DNA of 35,669 bases from Scleroderma bovista (lineage: Eukaryota > Basidiomycota > Agaricomycetes > Boletales > Sclerodermataceae), in contig JAYMGJ010000735.1 of NCBI GenBank assembly GCA_037178675.1, forward strand, positions 1-35,669. The letters run 5' to 3'. The position numbers and the translations under genes were made by a program. Each line of letters starts with the position of its first letter. The first letter of the stretch is position 1. Shown here one piece after another: positions 19,999 to 30,535 of this stretch. Under the pieces are notes generated by a model that was given only the letters and a program-made list of their open reading frames with translations, was not told the origin of the DNA and did not search any database.

Positions 19999-22802
19999 AT
20001 GCCTCATTGTCCGAGCTGCGGCAAAGGTTTCAAAGATGCTGCTTCTGTTGCAATGCACATGAGCTAGCCAACTTCCGGATGCAATACCTGGGTAAATGAT
20101 CTTGTCCGTCTTCAAGAAGAAGAACTTGGTCTTCCAAGTACTTCGGCTGCCAGAAATCCGAGTCTCTCTGCCCATCACTCGTATGCGTCGGATCTCCCTG
20201 CAGCTGGAGCTTTTCACGATGGTCCCGATGCAATGGCCATTGATGACGATGAGCTCTATGAGCCCACTTCCATACCGAACACTCAGATCAAAGACTGTTT
20301 CCCAGGTGCAGCCCAAACTTTCGGAAAGGGCCAGACATTCTTGGACAAGTTCAATACAGATAAGTTTTGTCACCATCGATGGGAAAATCTCTATTACCCC
20401 TTTGCATCTCAGCCAGAATGGCACCTAGCTTTATGGCTTCTTCATTCTGGCATTAGTATGTCTGCAACTGACGAGTTTTTATCACTTGAGATAGTGAGTT
20501 TTCATTTGAATTTTGGTGTATCACCTATCATTCACCGTGTCTTGACCAGATCAAAGCATTGCGCCTCTTGTTTAATACTGCAAAGGAACTATGTGGACGT
20601 GCCGAGTTGTTACCAAGTGGGCCATGCTGGCAATCCATGCAGGTCCAAACTACTCACCCGACGAAGGCTCCCATGTATTTGTACTGGCACGATCCTTTGG
20701 ACTGCCTTGCATCCATCCTCAACCATCCTTTATTTGCCGACCACCTGGAATTCGTCCCTCGCCGTGTATACACAACAGAGACAAGGGAACATTGTGTATA
20801 TACAGAGTGGATGACAGGTGATGATGCATGGGAAATGCAGGTGCGTATTCATTACCTGTACACTTGAATCATGGTCTTATAACAAGCAGTCACATCTCCC
20901 CCATGGTGCGACTCTCATCAGCACAATTCTTTCCTCGGACAAAACTAATATATCGATGCTGAGTGGTGGCCACATCACTCATCCACTCCTTATAGGCCTG
21001 GCAAACATCAAGATGTCCACCAGGCTCAAACTATCGTCCCATTCGTTCATGCTCACCGCCCTTCTTCCCGTCCCCAATTTTATTCACCTGAGTAGACGTA
21101 TGCGCGGTGTCCTTGAGGATCAGCTTGTACATCAATGCCTCGACATCGTTCTCTCCCCCCTTAAGCAGGCCACGAGACTTGGAGCTATGATTCCTGATTT
21201 TAATGGTGACATGCGATATTGTTTTACACCCCTTGCAAGCTATATCTGCGATACCCTGGAAGCAGCTATGCTGGCTGGCGTCGGCGGAAAGACTTCACCA
21301 CTCACGATGGTGATGTTTAAGCAATTTGGCAACCCTTTTCATCACAAGCCACGCACGCGCAAGACCACCCTTGCTCAGCTGTTGGTTGCCAAATCCAAGG
21401 CCGACCCTGCGGATGTCGAAGCTTTCTTTCGTGAAGCACAACACTTTCGTCTTAATGGTGTCCATGAACCATTTTGGAGAAACTACCTCCTTGCATGCCC
21501 AAGCTCATTTCTCACTCCAGAATTCCTCCACTATCTTCACAGGAAGTTTTGGGACCATGATGCTAAGTGGTGTATCAACGTCGTTGGTGCTGCTGAGATT
21601 GATTTCCGCTTTTCGATCTTACAGCCCATTGTGGGGTTTCAGCACTTCAAGGGCGGCATCACCAAACTGAAACAGGTTACAGGCCGCATCCATTGTGATA
21701 TCCAGCATTACATTGTGGGCATAATCAGTGGACCATCCCCTGCTGGATTTGTGACTGCAATTCGTGCTCTCATGGACTTCCGCTACCGAGTCCAGGCCCA
21801 TCAAATTGATGATGGTGACACAGCCGTTATCAATGATGCTTTGAGCGAGTTCCACGCAAACAAGGATGTTATTCTTCAGCTTGGGGCCCGATGTGGTGAG
21901 GGACAGAAGAATCCTATCAACAATTGGCAAATCCCAAAGCTCGAGCTTATGCAAAGTATTGTGCAGACATGATTCCTCTCCCCTTGCGCATGTTTTCAGT
22001 CAATAATAACACAGCCATTCACCTCAGTTACGACCCGTCTATACGGCAGATGATCATCAATGATGCTGCTGAGAAATATGGTCTACCTGACCTCCGGCCT
22101 GCCTTGGCTGACTTTTTAAATAGGGAAAAGGCATGTGGTCCTGACACTGTGCATCCAGTTGGCAGGCAACAAAGGGCTTTGAGTGTGTCCTCACTGCCAT
22201 TCAACGAAATCCAAGTTTGGTTCAAGGTTCGAGTCCAAAACACCGAGTTTGGCAATCCCAGCATAGTGGTCCCAGTGCAAACACTCTTTTCTTCCCCACC
22301 AGATGAAAGCTGGTCCTTCGGATGGTATGACACAGCAATATTCAACATTGATTCGGAGTCTAGGTGGCCTGAAAGTGGTTTGAAAGGTTTGTGTACAATA
22401 TACACAATACACAATAGTTTACCATGTCTCACAGGACATCACATATGCCAGCTCCGACTTATCCTGCGCCCCCTTGGACGCAAGGGCACGGAGTGGCCGT
22501 GGATAGACCAATTTCTAGTCTATGTACATTGGTTTGATGCAGTTGGTCAAGATGCGACCCAGCTTGATATCCTCAAGAGAGCAAAGTGTGCCAGCAATCA
22601 ACGCCTTGGGGACATCATCCCTCTCAGCCAGCTTTGCACATTTGTACACCTCATACCTCACTTTGGACAGACAGCAGACCGCCAATTGACCCAATATAAT
22701 TCCATGGAACTTTTGAATGAGTTTTATCTGAATAAGTATTTCGACAAAAATATATATTTAGAACTTGTCATCATCCCTCCTCCACCAGCAGCTGTCACAT
22801 AG
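19999..22802 (+). pseudogene. Plavaka-type transposase (CACTA-like, Basidiomycota)
   Basis: Large DNA-transposon protein of the Plavaka family. It starts MPHCPSCGKGFKDAASVAMH, a CxxC/His zinc-finger-like N-terminus. Exons: 19999-20493, 20550-20840, 20890-21940s, then about 21960-22386 and 22435-22802. The centre has WHDPLDCLASILNHPLF, HPLLIGLANI, LLPVPNFIH, MIPDFNGDMRYCFTPLASYI, FKQFGNPFHHKPRTRKTT and WQIPKLELMQSIV; the C-terminus has YGLPDLRPALADFL, LPFNEIQVWFKVRVQN, QLRLILRPLG, ADRQLTQYNSMELLNEFYLN and KYFDK. Lesions: TAG at 20065-20067 inside the zinc-finger region (AGC-TAG-CCA, likely Gln originally), and a frame change near 21945-21990 where the segment expected after ELMQSIV appears shortened. 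Acceptor of exon 3 is a tandem AAG-CAG (20886/20889). Not active as it stands. Confidence 0.82.
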
Positions 22803-22813
22803 TAAATAAGACA

Positions 22814-25298
22814 ATGGCATCGTGGAATCTGAGGAGTGGCACACTCAAACCCCTTGGTTCTCTCCCACCTCCCAAGAACGGCCACAACATCGCAGCCATG
22901 GACAAATTTATGGCATCTGAGCTTGCTGGTGCTATCATTAATGAAAAACGAGACAAAAATCAAGCTTGCAACCTTGGTTTTCTCATCAACGTCATTTTTG
23001 CAACATTCAAGGAAGATACTCACACTGCTATCCATGCAGATGACTTAATTGTGACTCCCAGCACTTTGAAGGAACACTCCTCAAGTTTGCTCGTAGGTAC
23101 CACAGCATCTGAACCCCACAAGCTGGTACCTCTCTATGATTCACAGAAAAAAAGGTGGAATTGGGTTTTTCTGGCAGGAAATTCGACCTCTGGGAGTGGT
23201 CTTTCAAACGAGGCCCAAATCACACTTTTCTTAAACACCATTGCAACCGCTGTAGCCAACTCCACCAAAACTGATTGTACAGCCCTCTTGCCATGCCAGC
23301 GATGTATTTGGATGGTGGACTGGAGTAGCCAGTGTATGGCTGGCTCAACGGGCTATAACCGAACGCCTGATCTCGTCCTTGTCAGCAACATGATTACGTC
23401 GCGTGATGAGATTACATGGCTCAGTCCAAAGGTGATCGGAGAGTACAGCAAGGAGTCGTTTCAGCCGGCGTCTCGTATCGGAAGGACAATGGATACGAAG
23501 GTGTACCTTGTCATGGTAGATCAGCCCTGGAGGTGTTTTGTTCTTGGGCTGTCCCTTGCTAATGAGGAACTTCGGGTTCACTTCTACGACCACTCCGGTG
23601 GTTTGATTTCCCCACCTTTCAACATCCATGTGGAGCCAGATTCTTTTCTGTATATCGTTAGTGGGCTTGTGTTTGGTATTCGCTCATGCATCAGCTTCGA
23701 CATGACTATCAAGATCTCTCCTCCCCTGATAAACAGTCATAGGCAGGTAACAGCCAAGTCTCCCCCCGCCAAGTCTGGGCCCTCTGCTACTGGTCATCCC
23801 CCACGGGTACTCACATCACCACAACCACATCTGCCCCCCCCACTTCTCGACTCGCAACTGCTGCTTTCTACAGATGCCCCCCCCTGAATCGCAGCCGCCA
23901 TGTGCAGACAGCCCCCCATCTTCACCATTGTGCAAATTGCAGCAACATTCTGGGGATCAGGCCCCATTACCTGTGCTCAGATCAGTTGCACCTGTGCATG
24001 AATCCCTCTTGTTGTTGTCTCCTGAACCAACACCATCCATTGGGACTATACAGGTGGGGCAAATAATTTATGATATCATGGAGGTTTTGTTTTCCAGCAC
24101 TGGGTTTCTTGGACGGGGCATGGTTTGCTACCTTGTACGTCGTGATGGGGAGCTCTACATTATCAAGGACCACTGAGTTCAGAACAACATAAAACAGTAT
24201 CAAAGTCCTTTGCAAGAGGTCAATATGATGAAGCTCATTCAAGGGATTGACGGTGTCCCCACCCTGATTGACTTCTGGGTAGTTGAGGTCTTACCCGGTG
24301 TTCCGGATGTAACTCAGCGTTATCGCCAAGAAAAGTGGTGGCAAAACATGAAGTCTACATGGACTCATGTTCATCTCATCATGAAACCTTGCGCATGCCT
24401 GCTCACCATGTTCAGAACCAAGAAGGAGTTTGTTTCGTGCGTGAGGGATATTTTGAAAAGTATGTCTGTGACCTGCAATGCTGACATCAAAGACACATTC
24501 ACTTCCATCAACAGTCCAACAAGTGGCCGTGGAACAGAGGGGAGTACTACACCGAGACTGTAGTATCAATAACACAATGATCAAAGATACTGAGAATGGG
24601 GCCCGTGGGTTCCTTCTTGACTAGGAGTTTGCCATCCAAATTAACATGCAACATCTGTCGCCCTTGCTGACTGCATGGCTAATGGTCACTTTAGAGGGTA
24701 CCCTACCATTTCTGTCCACAAGCCTCCTCGACCAGCTGAGGGACTTTGTTCACCCCATAGAAGCCTCACCTGCCCAGAAAAGTGCATCCTGCACATATGT
24801 CAACCTTCAATCCCCTGTCACAATCAGGCACACCTATGCTGACGACATCAAATCCTTATTCTATGTCTTTATTTGGATTCTCGTCCTCTATGATGGTCCA
24901 CTTGGCCGCAAGCACGAGGGAATTGGGCACGAGAACACCCTTCTTTCTTTCTGGAGCGAAGAAGCATCCAAAAATCTTGAGACTGCAAAATTTGCAAAGT
25001 TCACATTCCTCGTTTCAAAGTGGAGCAATCTAAACACTCAAATTGCACCTTATTTCGCCAACTTCCTCCCATTTGCGGAATTGTGGCACGCACTTCTTGG
25101 ACAGTATGTACATAAGGAGGCTTCCATGCTTTTGACAAAGTCCTTCAGATTCTTGATGATTTCTTGACGAAGATGCCTGATTCCAAGAAACCTCCAGTCA
25201 TGGTTACAGCTGTTTGCAAAAGATCGCGGAAAACACGAAAACCAAATTCACCTGGCGGGAAGGACCCCAGAGGTAGCCCTAGTAGTCATTATTATTAG
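22814..25298 (+). pseudogene. FunK1-type fungal protein kinase, with in-frame stops
   Basis: FunK1 kinases (Pkinase_fungal) are greatly expanded in mushroom-forming fungi; targets are unknown. Probable exons 22814-23746, 23874-24459, 24515 to about 25298. The N-terminal region has DKFMASELAGAII, IGRTMDTKVYLVMVDQPWR, VLGLSLANEELRVHFYDHSG. The kinase lobe has FLGRGMVCYLVRRDGELYII, a catalytic loop LHRDCSINN at about 24547-24573, a DFG-equivalent LLD-stop-EFA at 24613-24633, GTLPFLSTSLLDQL and DDIKSLFYVFIWILVLYDGP. Lesions: TGA 24174-24176 (IKDH-stop-VQNN, Trp expected), TAG 24622-24624 (Trp expected right after the catalytic Asp), and a frame change near 25125 after which FDKVLQILDDFLTKMP continues to the stop at 25296. 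Its ATG is only 11 bp after the Plavaka stop. Confidence 0.8.
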
Positions 25299-25312
25299 TA
25301 ATCTGTACTAGT
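25203..25312 (+). repeat. Inverted repeat, left arm (FunK1 tail)
   Basis: GTTACAGCTGTTTGCAAAAG to about GTACTAGTC, covering the last ~30 codons of FunK1 plus the first ~15 bases after its stop. The reverse complement occurs at 28112-28226 with few differences (mainly CG to TG/CA changes and a short indel). Confidence 0.87.
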
Positions 25313-25363
25313 CCTACAATTACAGTATGAGCTGGCTTTCCCACCTTCCACAACATCCTGCCC

Positions 25364-26435
25364 ATGCCTCACAAAGGCGCCTCAGAGGACCTGAAGGCTC
25401 GTATCCCATTCCTCTATCGTGAGGGATATCCTGTCAAAGATATCTGTCACTTGCTCGGTATCAAAAAAACACTTGTTTACAATGTTCTCGGCCAGTATCA
25501 ATGACTTGGCACTGTCTCAAATCCTTACAAGTACTCATGCACAGTGGGTCGCCCTCATGCCCTCAATCAAGCTGACTATACCTTCCTGTCTGCTATCATC
25601 GACCATCGGAGATCAATTTACCTTGATGAATTACTGGAGGAGCTGCAGCTCAAACGCAATGTTCAGACCACTCTTTCAACCCTCTCTCGCACCCTCAAGC
25701 AGCTTGGTGTTACTCGCAAGATGGTCTCTGCTCGTGCCTATGAACAGAATCAATTATCGCGGGCACTGTATATGAATCAGATTGCTGAAGAGGTTCCTGA
25801 CGCGAACATGCTGATGTTCATTGATGAGGCTGCAAAAGATGAACGTACGGTATTCAGGAGATTTGGACGCTCAAAACGGGGCATTCGCTGCATCACTCGG
25901 AGGCGCTTCATCCGTGGGACACATTATTCCATCATCCCAGTCCTCACACTCGATGGAATCATTGCCTATGACATCGTAGAGGGTCCAGTCGACACAGAAT
26001 GATTTGTCAAGTTCCTCAAAGACCAAGTGGTGAGTTCAAGAGCTTCACTTTACTGATTTTGTTGATGAATGATTCGAATGTAGATGCCGTTCACAAACCC
26101 CTACCCTGGCCCTCGCAGTGTCCTTGTTATGGATAACTGCCGCATCCACCATGGTGACGAAGTTCACCGTTTAGTTGAAGAGGAAAATCGTAAGTTACAG
26201 TTGCCCTTCTGAACACAACAATGATCACACTGACTTCCTAGTTTGCAAACTCATTTATCTCCCTGCTTACTCACCAGACTATAATCCGATTGAACAAGCT
26301 TTTTCAGCCATCAAAGCTTACCTCCACCGTCACTCCCATACTAACCCACCTCTTATGTCCATTGTTCACGCGTGTCAGAGCATCACACCAGACAAGGCAT
26401 CGGGGTACTTTAGGGCATCGGGGTACATTGTCTAA
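25364..26435 (+). pseudogene. IS630/Tc1-mariner-type DD34E transposase
   Basis: Cut-and-paste transposase. Exons 25364-26029, 26084-26189, 26242-26435. N-terminal helix-turn-helix (DLKARIPFLYREGYPVKDIC, LLGIKKTLVYNVL), a linker GRPHALNQADYTFL, and the DDE_3 catalytic domain: first Asp in LMFIDEAAKDERTVFRRFGR, second in SVLVMDNCRIHH, and the Glu in YLPAYSPDYNPIEQAFSAIK. Two in-frame stops, TGA 25502-25504 and TGA 26000-26002, both explained by CGA to TGA; otherwise the frame is complete to the TAA at 26433. I could not find convincing terminal inverted repeats. It sits between FunK1 and the SAM-like gene, probably as an independent insertion. Confidence 0.85.
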
Positions 26436-26567
26436 ACCTAGCTACATATGTACTATCGTCTATGTGAAATTTAGTGCGCACATTCTGTTCTGCCTGGTTC
26501 AACATGTGTTTGTGGCAACTACTAGTATGACATGAAGTAAAAAAAGAGTGCAACAATGTGACTACTT

Positions 26568-28097
26568 CTAATCCACTTGCGGCTCCTCCTCGTCAATAAT
26601 GTACCCAGCTGGAACAGGGAGCCACTGTTTCTGTGTATCGCAGAAGTAGAGAAGGTCATAGTCATGATCTACTGGCCCAAACCCATCATCATCATCATCC
26701 TTTCGCATTGGAAGGCCACTGAAACGACAGCCACCTCCATCATGATACCGCTTGTTGTATGATACTCGCTTCTTGGCAGGCGGCTCCTGAGTCTCGGGGA
26801 CCAATGGGACTGATGCTGATGTGTTGCTTCACTTGCGCTTTGCATTAGGTCCATTCCACCATGCTGTGCTGCCTTTCTTCAGGCGGATCACATCACCTGC
26901 TGGGATACCAAGATCAGAAAGGGCTTTGGCATCAACCTCTGGGAGAATGTCGGGCCCAAATCCATGCATTTCAAGGGCAGCCTTGTATGACGATGCATAC
27001 TTCACACCAAGGTTTGTCTCGGCATACCGGAGATAGCGTGCTATTTGAGTTGGAGAGGGGACAGGTGGTGATGAGGCAACCTGAGCTTTCTGAGCCCGAG
27101 GTGGAGTTTGAGGTACCATTGGTTGGCCTGCAGCTTGAAGAAGACCTGATTGACCGAGTGTTTGCAATAAAAGGACTGATGTCAAAGAATTGACATCAAC
27201 AGAGGGGGACGGTGAATGAGTTGCAACCTTGCGTGCAGGGTTGAGGACTAGGGCTTTGTTTGCGGGGTTGAATGATGGAATGTTCGGTGGGACAGCAATT
27301 GTCGCCAGGCCATCCTCCTAGCAATATCATCAGTTTATGAATAGATGTCATGATTCAAGGACTTACGAGTGCCAGACACCAGTCGCAGATCATTGCAGGT
27401 GTCAAGGGGATTGCTCCAAGGGGGCCGACATATGTGAGCCCTTCGTCATGCTCATTCTTGTAGGCCTTTTCCAACTTCAAGCGCCATCGAGCAAGGCGAT
27501 TGTCAAGATCAGCCTTCTTTGGATGACGGGATGTTCCCTGTGAATGTAAATGTTAGCATTATTCCATGACCTGTAACTGTACGTACTGCACCACCATCAG
27601 TGGTGGGTTCTGAGTCATCCTCGGAGCCCTGTGAGACTCGAGGCAGCTTCTCGATGTGTCACATATCAACAAAGATCTTCACAACAGGCGGATGGTCGTC
27701 AGAAATTTTTTTCACCATTTCTCTGTAGTCATTGAGGTTATCAACATCAATTGCATCACTTGTCCGTTGCCTACAGGGAGAGTTAGCCATTTGCACTTGA
27801 AGTGTGACGAAGAAAGAAGAAAAACCCTTTTGTCTTGGGTGGAATATACTTGAGCGGAAAGTGCTTCTTGTCAGAAACTTGATAGTTTTCCAGTCCATGC
27901 TTGAGGAGGATACTATGCAAAAACTCGAGGTAGTTTGAATCATCGAGCACGAAAAGAAGCTCCTTCATTTTGGTGGACTTCTCTTCCTTGGACGTCATCT
28001 TTCCACGTGTTGTTTTCTTGACTTTCGAGTAGACCGTCAATGAAACAGAGAAAGACTGCAGGTCATCATTGTCCCCAGGAGGAGGAGACTGTGACAT
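26568..28097 (-). pseudogene. SAM-like domain protein gene, two in-frame TGA codons
   Basis: Uncharacterised fungal protein. - strand exons 28097-27826, 27770-27587, 27537-27367, 27317-26568 give 458 codons. It starts MSQSPPPGDNDDLQSFSVSL, has a helical N-terminal region (LHSILLKHGLENYQVSDKKH, DLDNRLARWRLKLEKAYKNE, GAIPLTPAMICDWCLAL), a Pro-rich linker, then a sterile-alpha-motif-like domain IARYLRYAETNLGVKYASSY, MHGFGPDILPEVDAKALSDL, GIPAGDVIRLKKGSTAWW, a basic patch and an acidic tail (RKDDDDDGFGP, YDLLYFCD). In-frame TGA at 27661-27659 (VDM-stop-HIEKLPR) and 26831-26829 (KRK-stop-SNTSAS), both compatible with CGA to TGA. SAM domains mediate protein-protein or RNA contacts; here the partner is unknown. 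Its start lies 39 bp after the stop of a FunK1-tail fragment on the same strand. Confidence 0.65.
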
Positions 28098-28111
28098 GGT
28101 AGACGACAAGG

Positions 28112-28226
28112 AAGGAAAGACTAGTACAAACTATTACTAAGTGTGTCTAGGGCTACCTCTGGGGTCCTTCCCGCCAGGTGAATTTGGTTTTTGTGTTTTC
28201 CGTGATCTTTTGCAAACAGCTGTAAC
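28112..28226 (-). repeat. Inverted repeat, right arm (FunK1 C-terminal fragment on - strand)
   Basis: On the - strand it reads VTAVCKRSRKT, KPNSPGGKDPRGSPRHT then TAG (28139-28137), the same protein end as FunK1 at 25206-25298. Upstream of 28226 the similarity stops abruptly, so only the kinase tail is present. Confidence 0.87.
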
Positions 28227-28402
28227 ATGCTGCACAAAATAGTCGAGCAACACAGTTTGCTCGATTCAGTTCTCCCTTCCCACCCTGCCACCAAAACTGA
28301 TGCCACTAATACTGATCACACTATTATGTACCCTAGTAAGTGTTTGTATGACGAGGTTAGAAGCATGGGGAATCCTCGTGTTTCTATTAAGCGCTTCAAG
28401 GT
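28227..28402 (+). pseudogene. Short coding-like remnant, family unknown
   Basis: An open + strand frame from ATG near 28226 reads MLHKIVEQHSLLDSVLPSHP, then ATKTDATNTDHTIMYPSK and VRSMGNPRVSIKRFKV followed by TAA (28400-28402). Composition is protein-like, but it is cut on its left by the FunK1-tail repeat. It is perhaps the last exon of a lost gene. An alternative is chance. Confidence 0.35.
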
Positions 28403-28548
28403 GTAAGGTTGTTGTAGTCTTACTCTTTGTAGTATTGATACTAGTATCACTTTGTATGGCCGCATCTGTAATTTGCATGTAATTCTCATGCCTGATTACT
28501 TGCTGTTGACCTTGTGACTCTTTCGCTAGAAATTTGCATGCAGTCGCA

Positions 28549-28563
28549 ACATATATATACACA
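28549..28563 (+). promoter_or_regulatory. TATA-like box before the DUF6532-like gene
   Basis: ACATATATATACACA lies about 55-65 bp upstream of the ATG at 28616, a plausible core-promoter position. Confidence 0.4.
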
Positions 28564-28615
28564 AGTGAGTCCTTGATTTTACGCTCACTGAGTGCTCACA
28601 CCAGCCTTCTGGGTA

Positions 28616-30535
28616 TGGCATCTCAGCGGTGTCTTGGACATTTTCCACCCTCACCCACCAAGAAGTCCAAGACCAAGCGATCCAAAGGTGGTCCAGGTGA
28701 TGATGCAGACAGCTCGCAGCCCTTGTGGCCCAAGAAGAATAAACAATGCAAGGATTCTCAGGCCGTTGGAAATGCTGAAGAACATGCTTCTCATGAGGAG
28801 CCTCATCGTAGTAGAAGGGCAGGTGCTGGGACAGGTGGACGGGTGTCACAGCTGGAGAAAGTCGGAAACACTCTCAAAGAGAGATCGGCACGACCCCAGA
28901 AGGTAACAACCATGACAGAATCATTGCCTGACAATCCATTTGCCCCTCCGAAGAAACAGAGAAGTAGAAAAGTGAAGGTCAGTTACCAAGCGTATCTGCG
29001 AAAGAACAGGAAATGATTTCTTGGACAGGCAAATAACCCTCCACCACCGTATCCCTCAGCTTCAAGGCCAGATATTCTTCAACAGGGTAATGTGCTGGAT
29101 GGAACTCATGCCCAGGTTCATTGTCCCTATCACATCATCTCAGCTCATCTGAAGCTCATCTGATTTTATCAGGTCGCTGGTCCCCCCTCTGAGTCAATTC
29201 CACAGTTTTATCCACGCAATCAAGATGGGGATCGCTTCGGATTTTTTTTCGAATTCACTCGTCCCACCTGGCACAGAGCCAGATCTACAGGCCATCAACA
29301 ACCCATACATCGCAGCAGCCCGGGCATGCACACAGGCTTCAACCATTCCCATCTCACGTTCCCCAGCGTATAACTTCAGCAGTGCTACTCAGAGTGGTCC
29401 ACCACATATCCCTGACACAACACCAGCAACCTCACAATCCAACGTCCCCACATCAAACATTGACCCCACACTACTCAGTCACGCATCTGAGCTTGCTGGA
29501 GCTCCCATGAGCCTCCCTAAGCCCAATCCTCGTTGAATTGGAGATGGCTCTTCCAGTGAATCGGAGAGCTCGTCTGAACAAGACTCATGCTCCAATCAAG
29601 TGGACTCAAACTTGTCAGATGAAGATGGGGATGAGATGCCTGATGTAGGTTGGGCGGCAACTGGGAAAGCAAGAAAGACTCATCCTGGTATGCATTTGTC
29701 TGGGTTGGAGTGCCTACTGATGCCTTTCTAGGGTTTCGTCCAGAGAACGTCGTATCACCTCCTCGCGTCTGTGGTCATTTGCTCACTCCTGACCATGAAT
29801 TCCAATACTCACGTGACGAGGACGATCAAGCAGCTCAGAACGCTTTGAGGGCAGACAATGATACTGCCTCAGCTGTGGTACACACATGTGAGTTATCGTG
29901 AATATACTAATTAATTGTCAGGTTACTGGTCAAGGTGAAGACGTCCTGGAATGGCATCACAAGAATAATGGGTGCCCTCTGCTCCCAACCCTGCACTACT
30001 GGCTCATCCTTCCCAGACCGCAACAGCTTTCAAGGTACGAGCTCCCTGCAACTTGAAGAAGCTCAAGGACGCATTGCCATCTCCCGACAATCTTGGGTTT
30101 TATCATGCAACATGGAAAGACTGCCTTGAAGATGCCAAGAAGGAATGCCGGGCTGCTCACGCATCAGACAATCTGTTTCCCTCAAAAGCTCGTGATCTCA
30201 ATAGCTCGATAACGGAGTCTCTGGTAACAGTCATGGTTGAATGGACTAAGCAAGGTACGGTGTTCAAACCTGGTATGTCATTGCCATGTCACGCCAGAAC
30301 ACTACTCACCCCACTTAGGTTTTTGGCCGGAACACAAAAGAAATATGGCAATCATAGTAAGTCCCCCATATATGACAGCCTACTTGCTAATTTTCTATCT
30401 TTCAGCTTCTCAATGATCTTTCCACATGGCGCTCAGAGCTGAAGAAGGTTGCCATTGCCCTTACTCCAACATTGTTCAACCTTATTCCCCCCCATGGTAC
30501 CCCATCTCGAGAATGAACCACTGTGAGTCAATGTG
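28616..30535 (+). pseudogene. Decayed gene resembling DUF6532-type Agaricomycete proteins
   Basis: Function unknown. First exon from ATG 28616 (MASQRCLGHFPPSPTKKSKT) is basic and Ser/Pro-rich with RRAGAGTGGRVSQLEKVGNT, a low-complexity N-terminus often seen before the DUF6532 domain. Later exons by splice signals: 29032-29115 region, 29174 onward (frame slips at the T-run near 29245), a Ser/Glu/Asp-rich stretch (SSSESESSSEQDS, DEDGDEMPDVGW) interrupted by TGA at about 29534, then GFRPENVVSPPRVCGHLLTP after an intron ending at 29730. The C-terminal part reads DNLGFYHATWKDCLEDAKKE, VEWTKQGTVFKPG, FWPEHKRNMAII, LLNDLSTWRSELKKVAIALT, LFNLIPPHGTP, joined by two introns (30273-30319 and 30355-30406 approximately). 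Frames break at about 29900-29990. The domain appears cut short after 30500. Family call is tentative. Confidence 0.5.

Noticed and set aside
22220..22240. GGTTCGAGTCC, a tRNA B-box-like motif
   Set aside because: It lies inside the Plavaka coding frame (WFKVRVQN) and has no A box or cloverleaf around it.
23747..23884. Frameshift at the 8-C run in FunK1
   Set aside because: A canonical intron (donor GTAACA at 23747, acceptor CTACAG ending 23873) joins the two frames without any indel, so splicing is the simpler reading.
25313..26560. Search for terminal inverted repeats and TA duplication of the DD34E transposon
   Set aside because: Only short matches such as ACTAGT were found on each side; not enough to define borders.
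28266..28562. - strand open frame opposite the DUF6532-like promoter
   Set aside because: Low-complexity composition, no start context or splice logic; the + strand frame ending at 28402 has better protein character.
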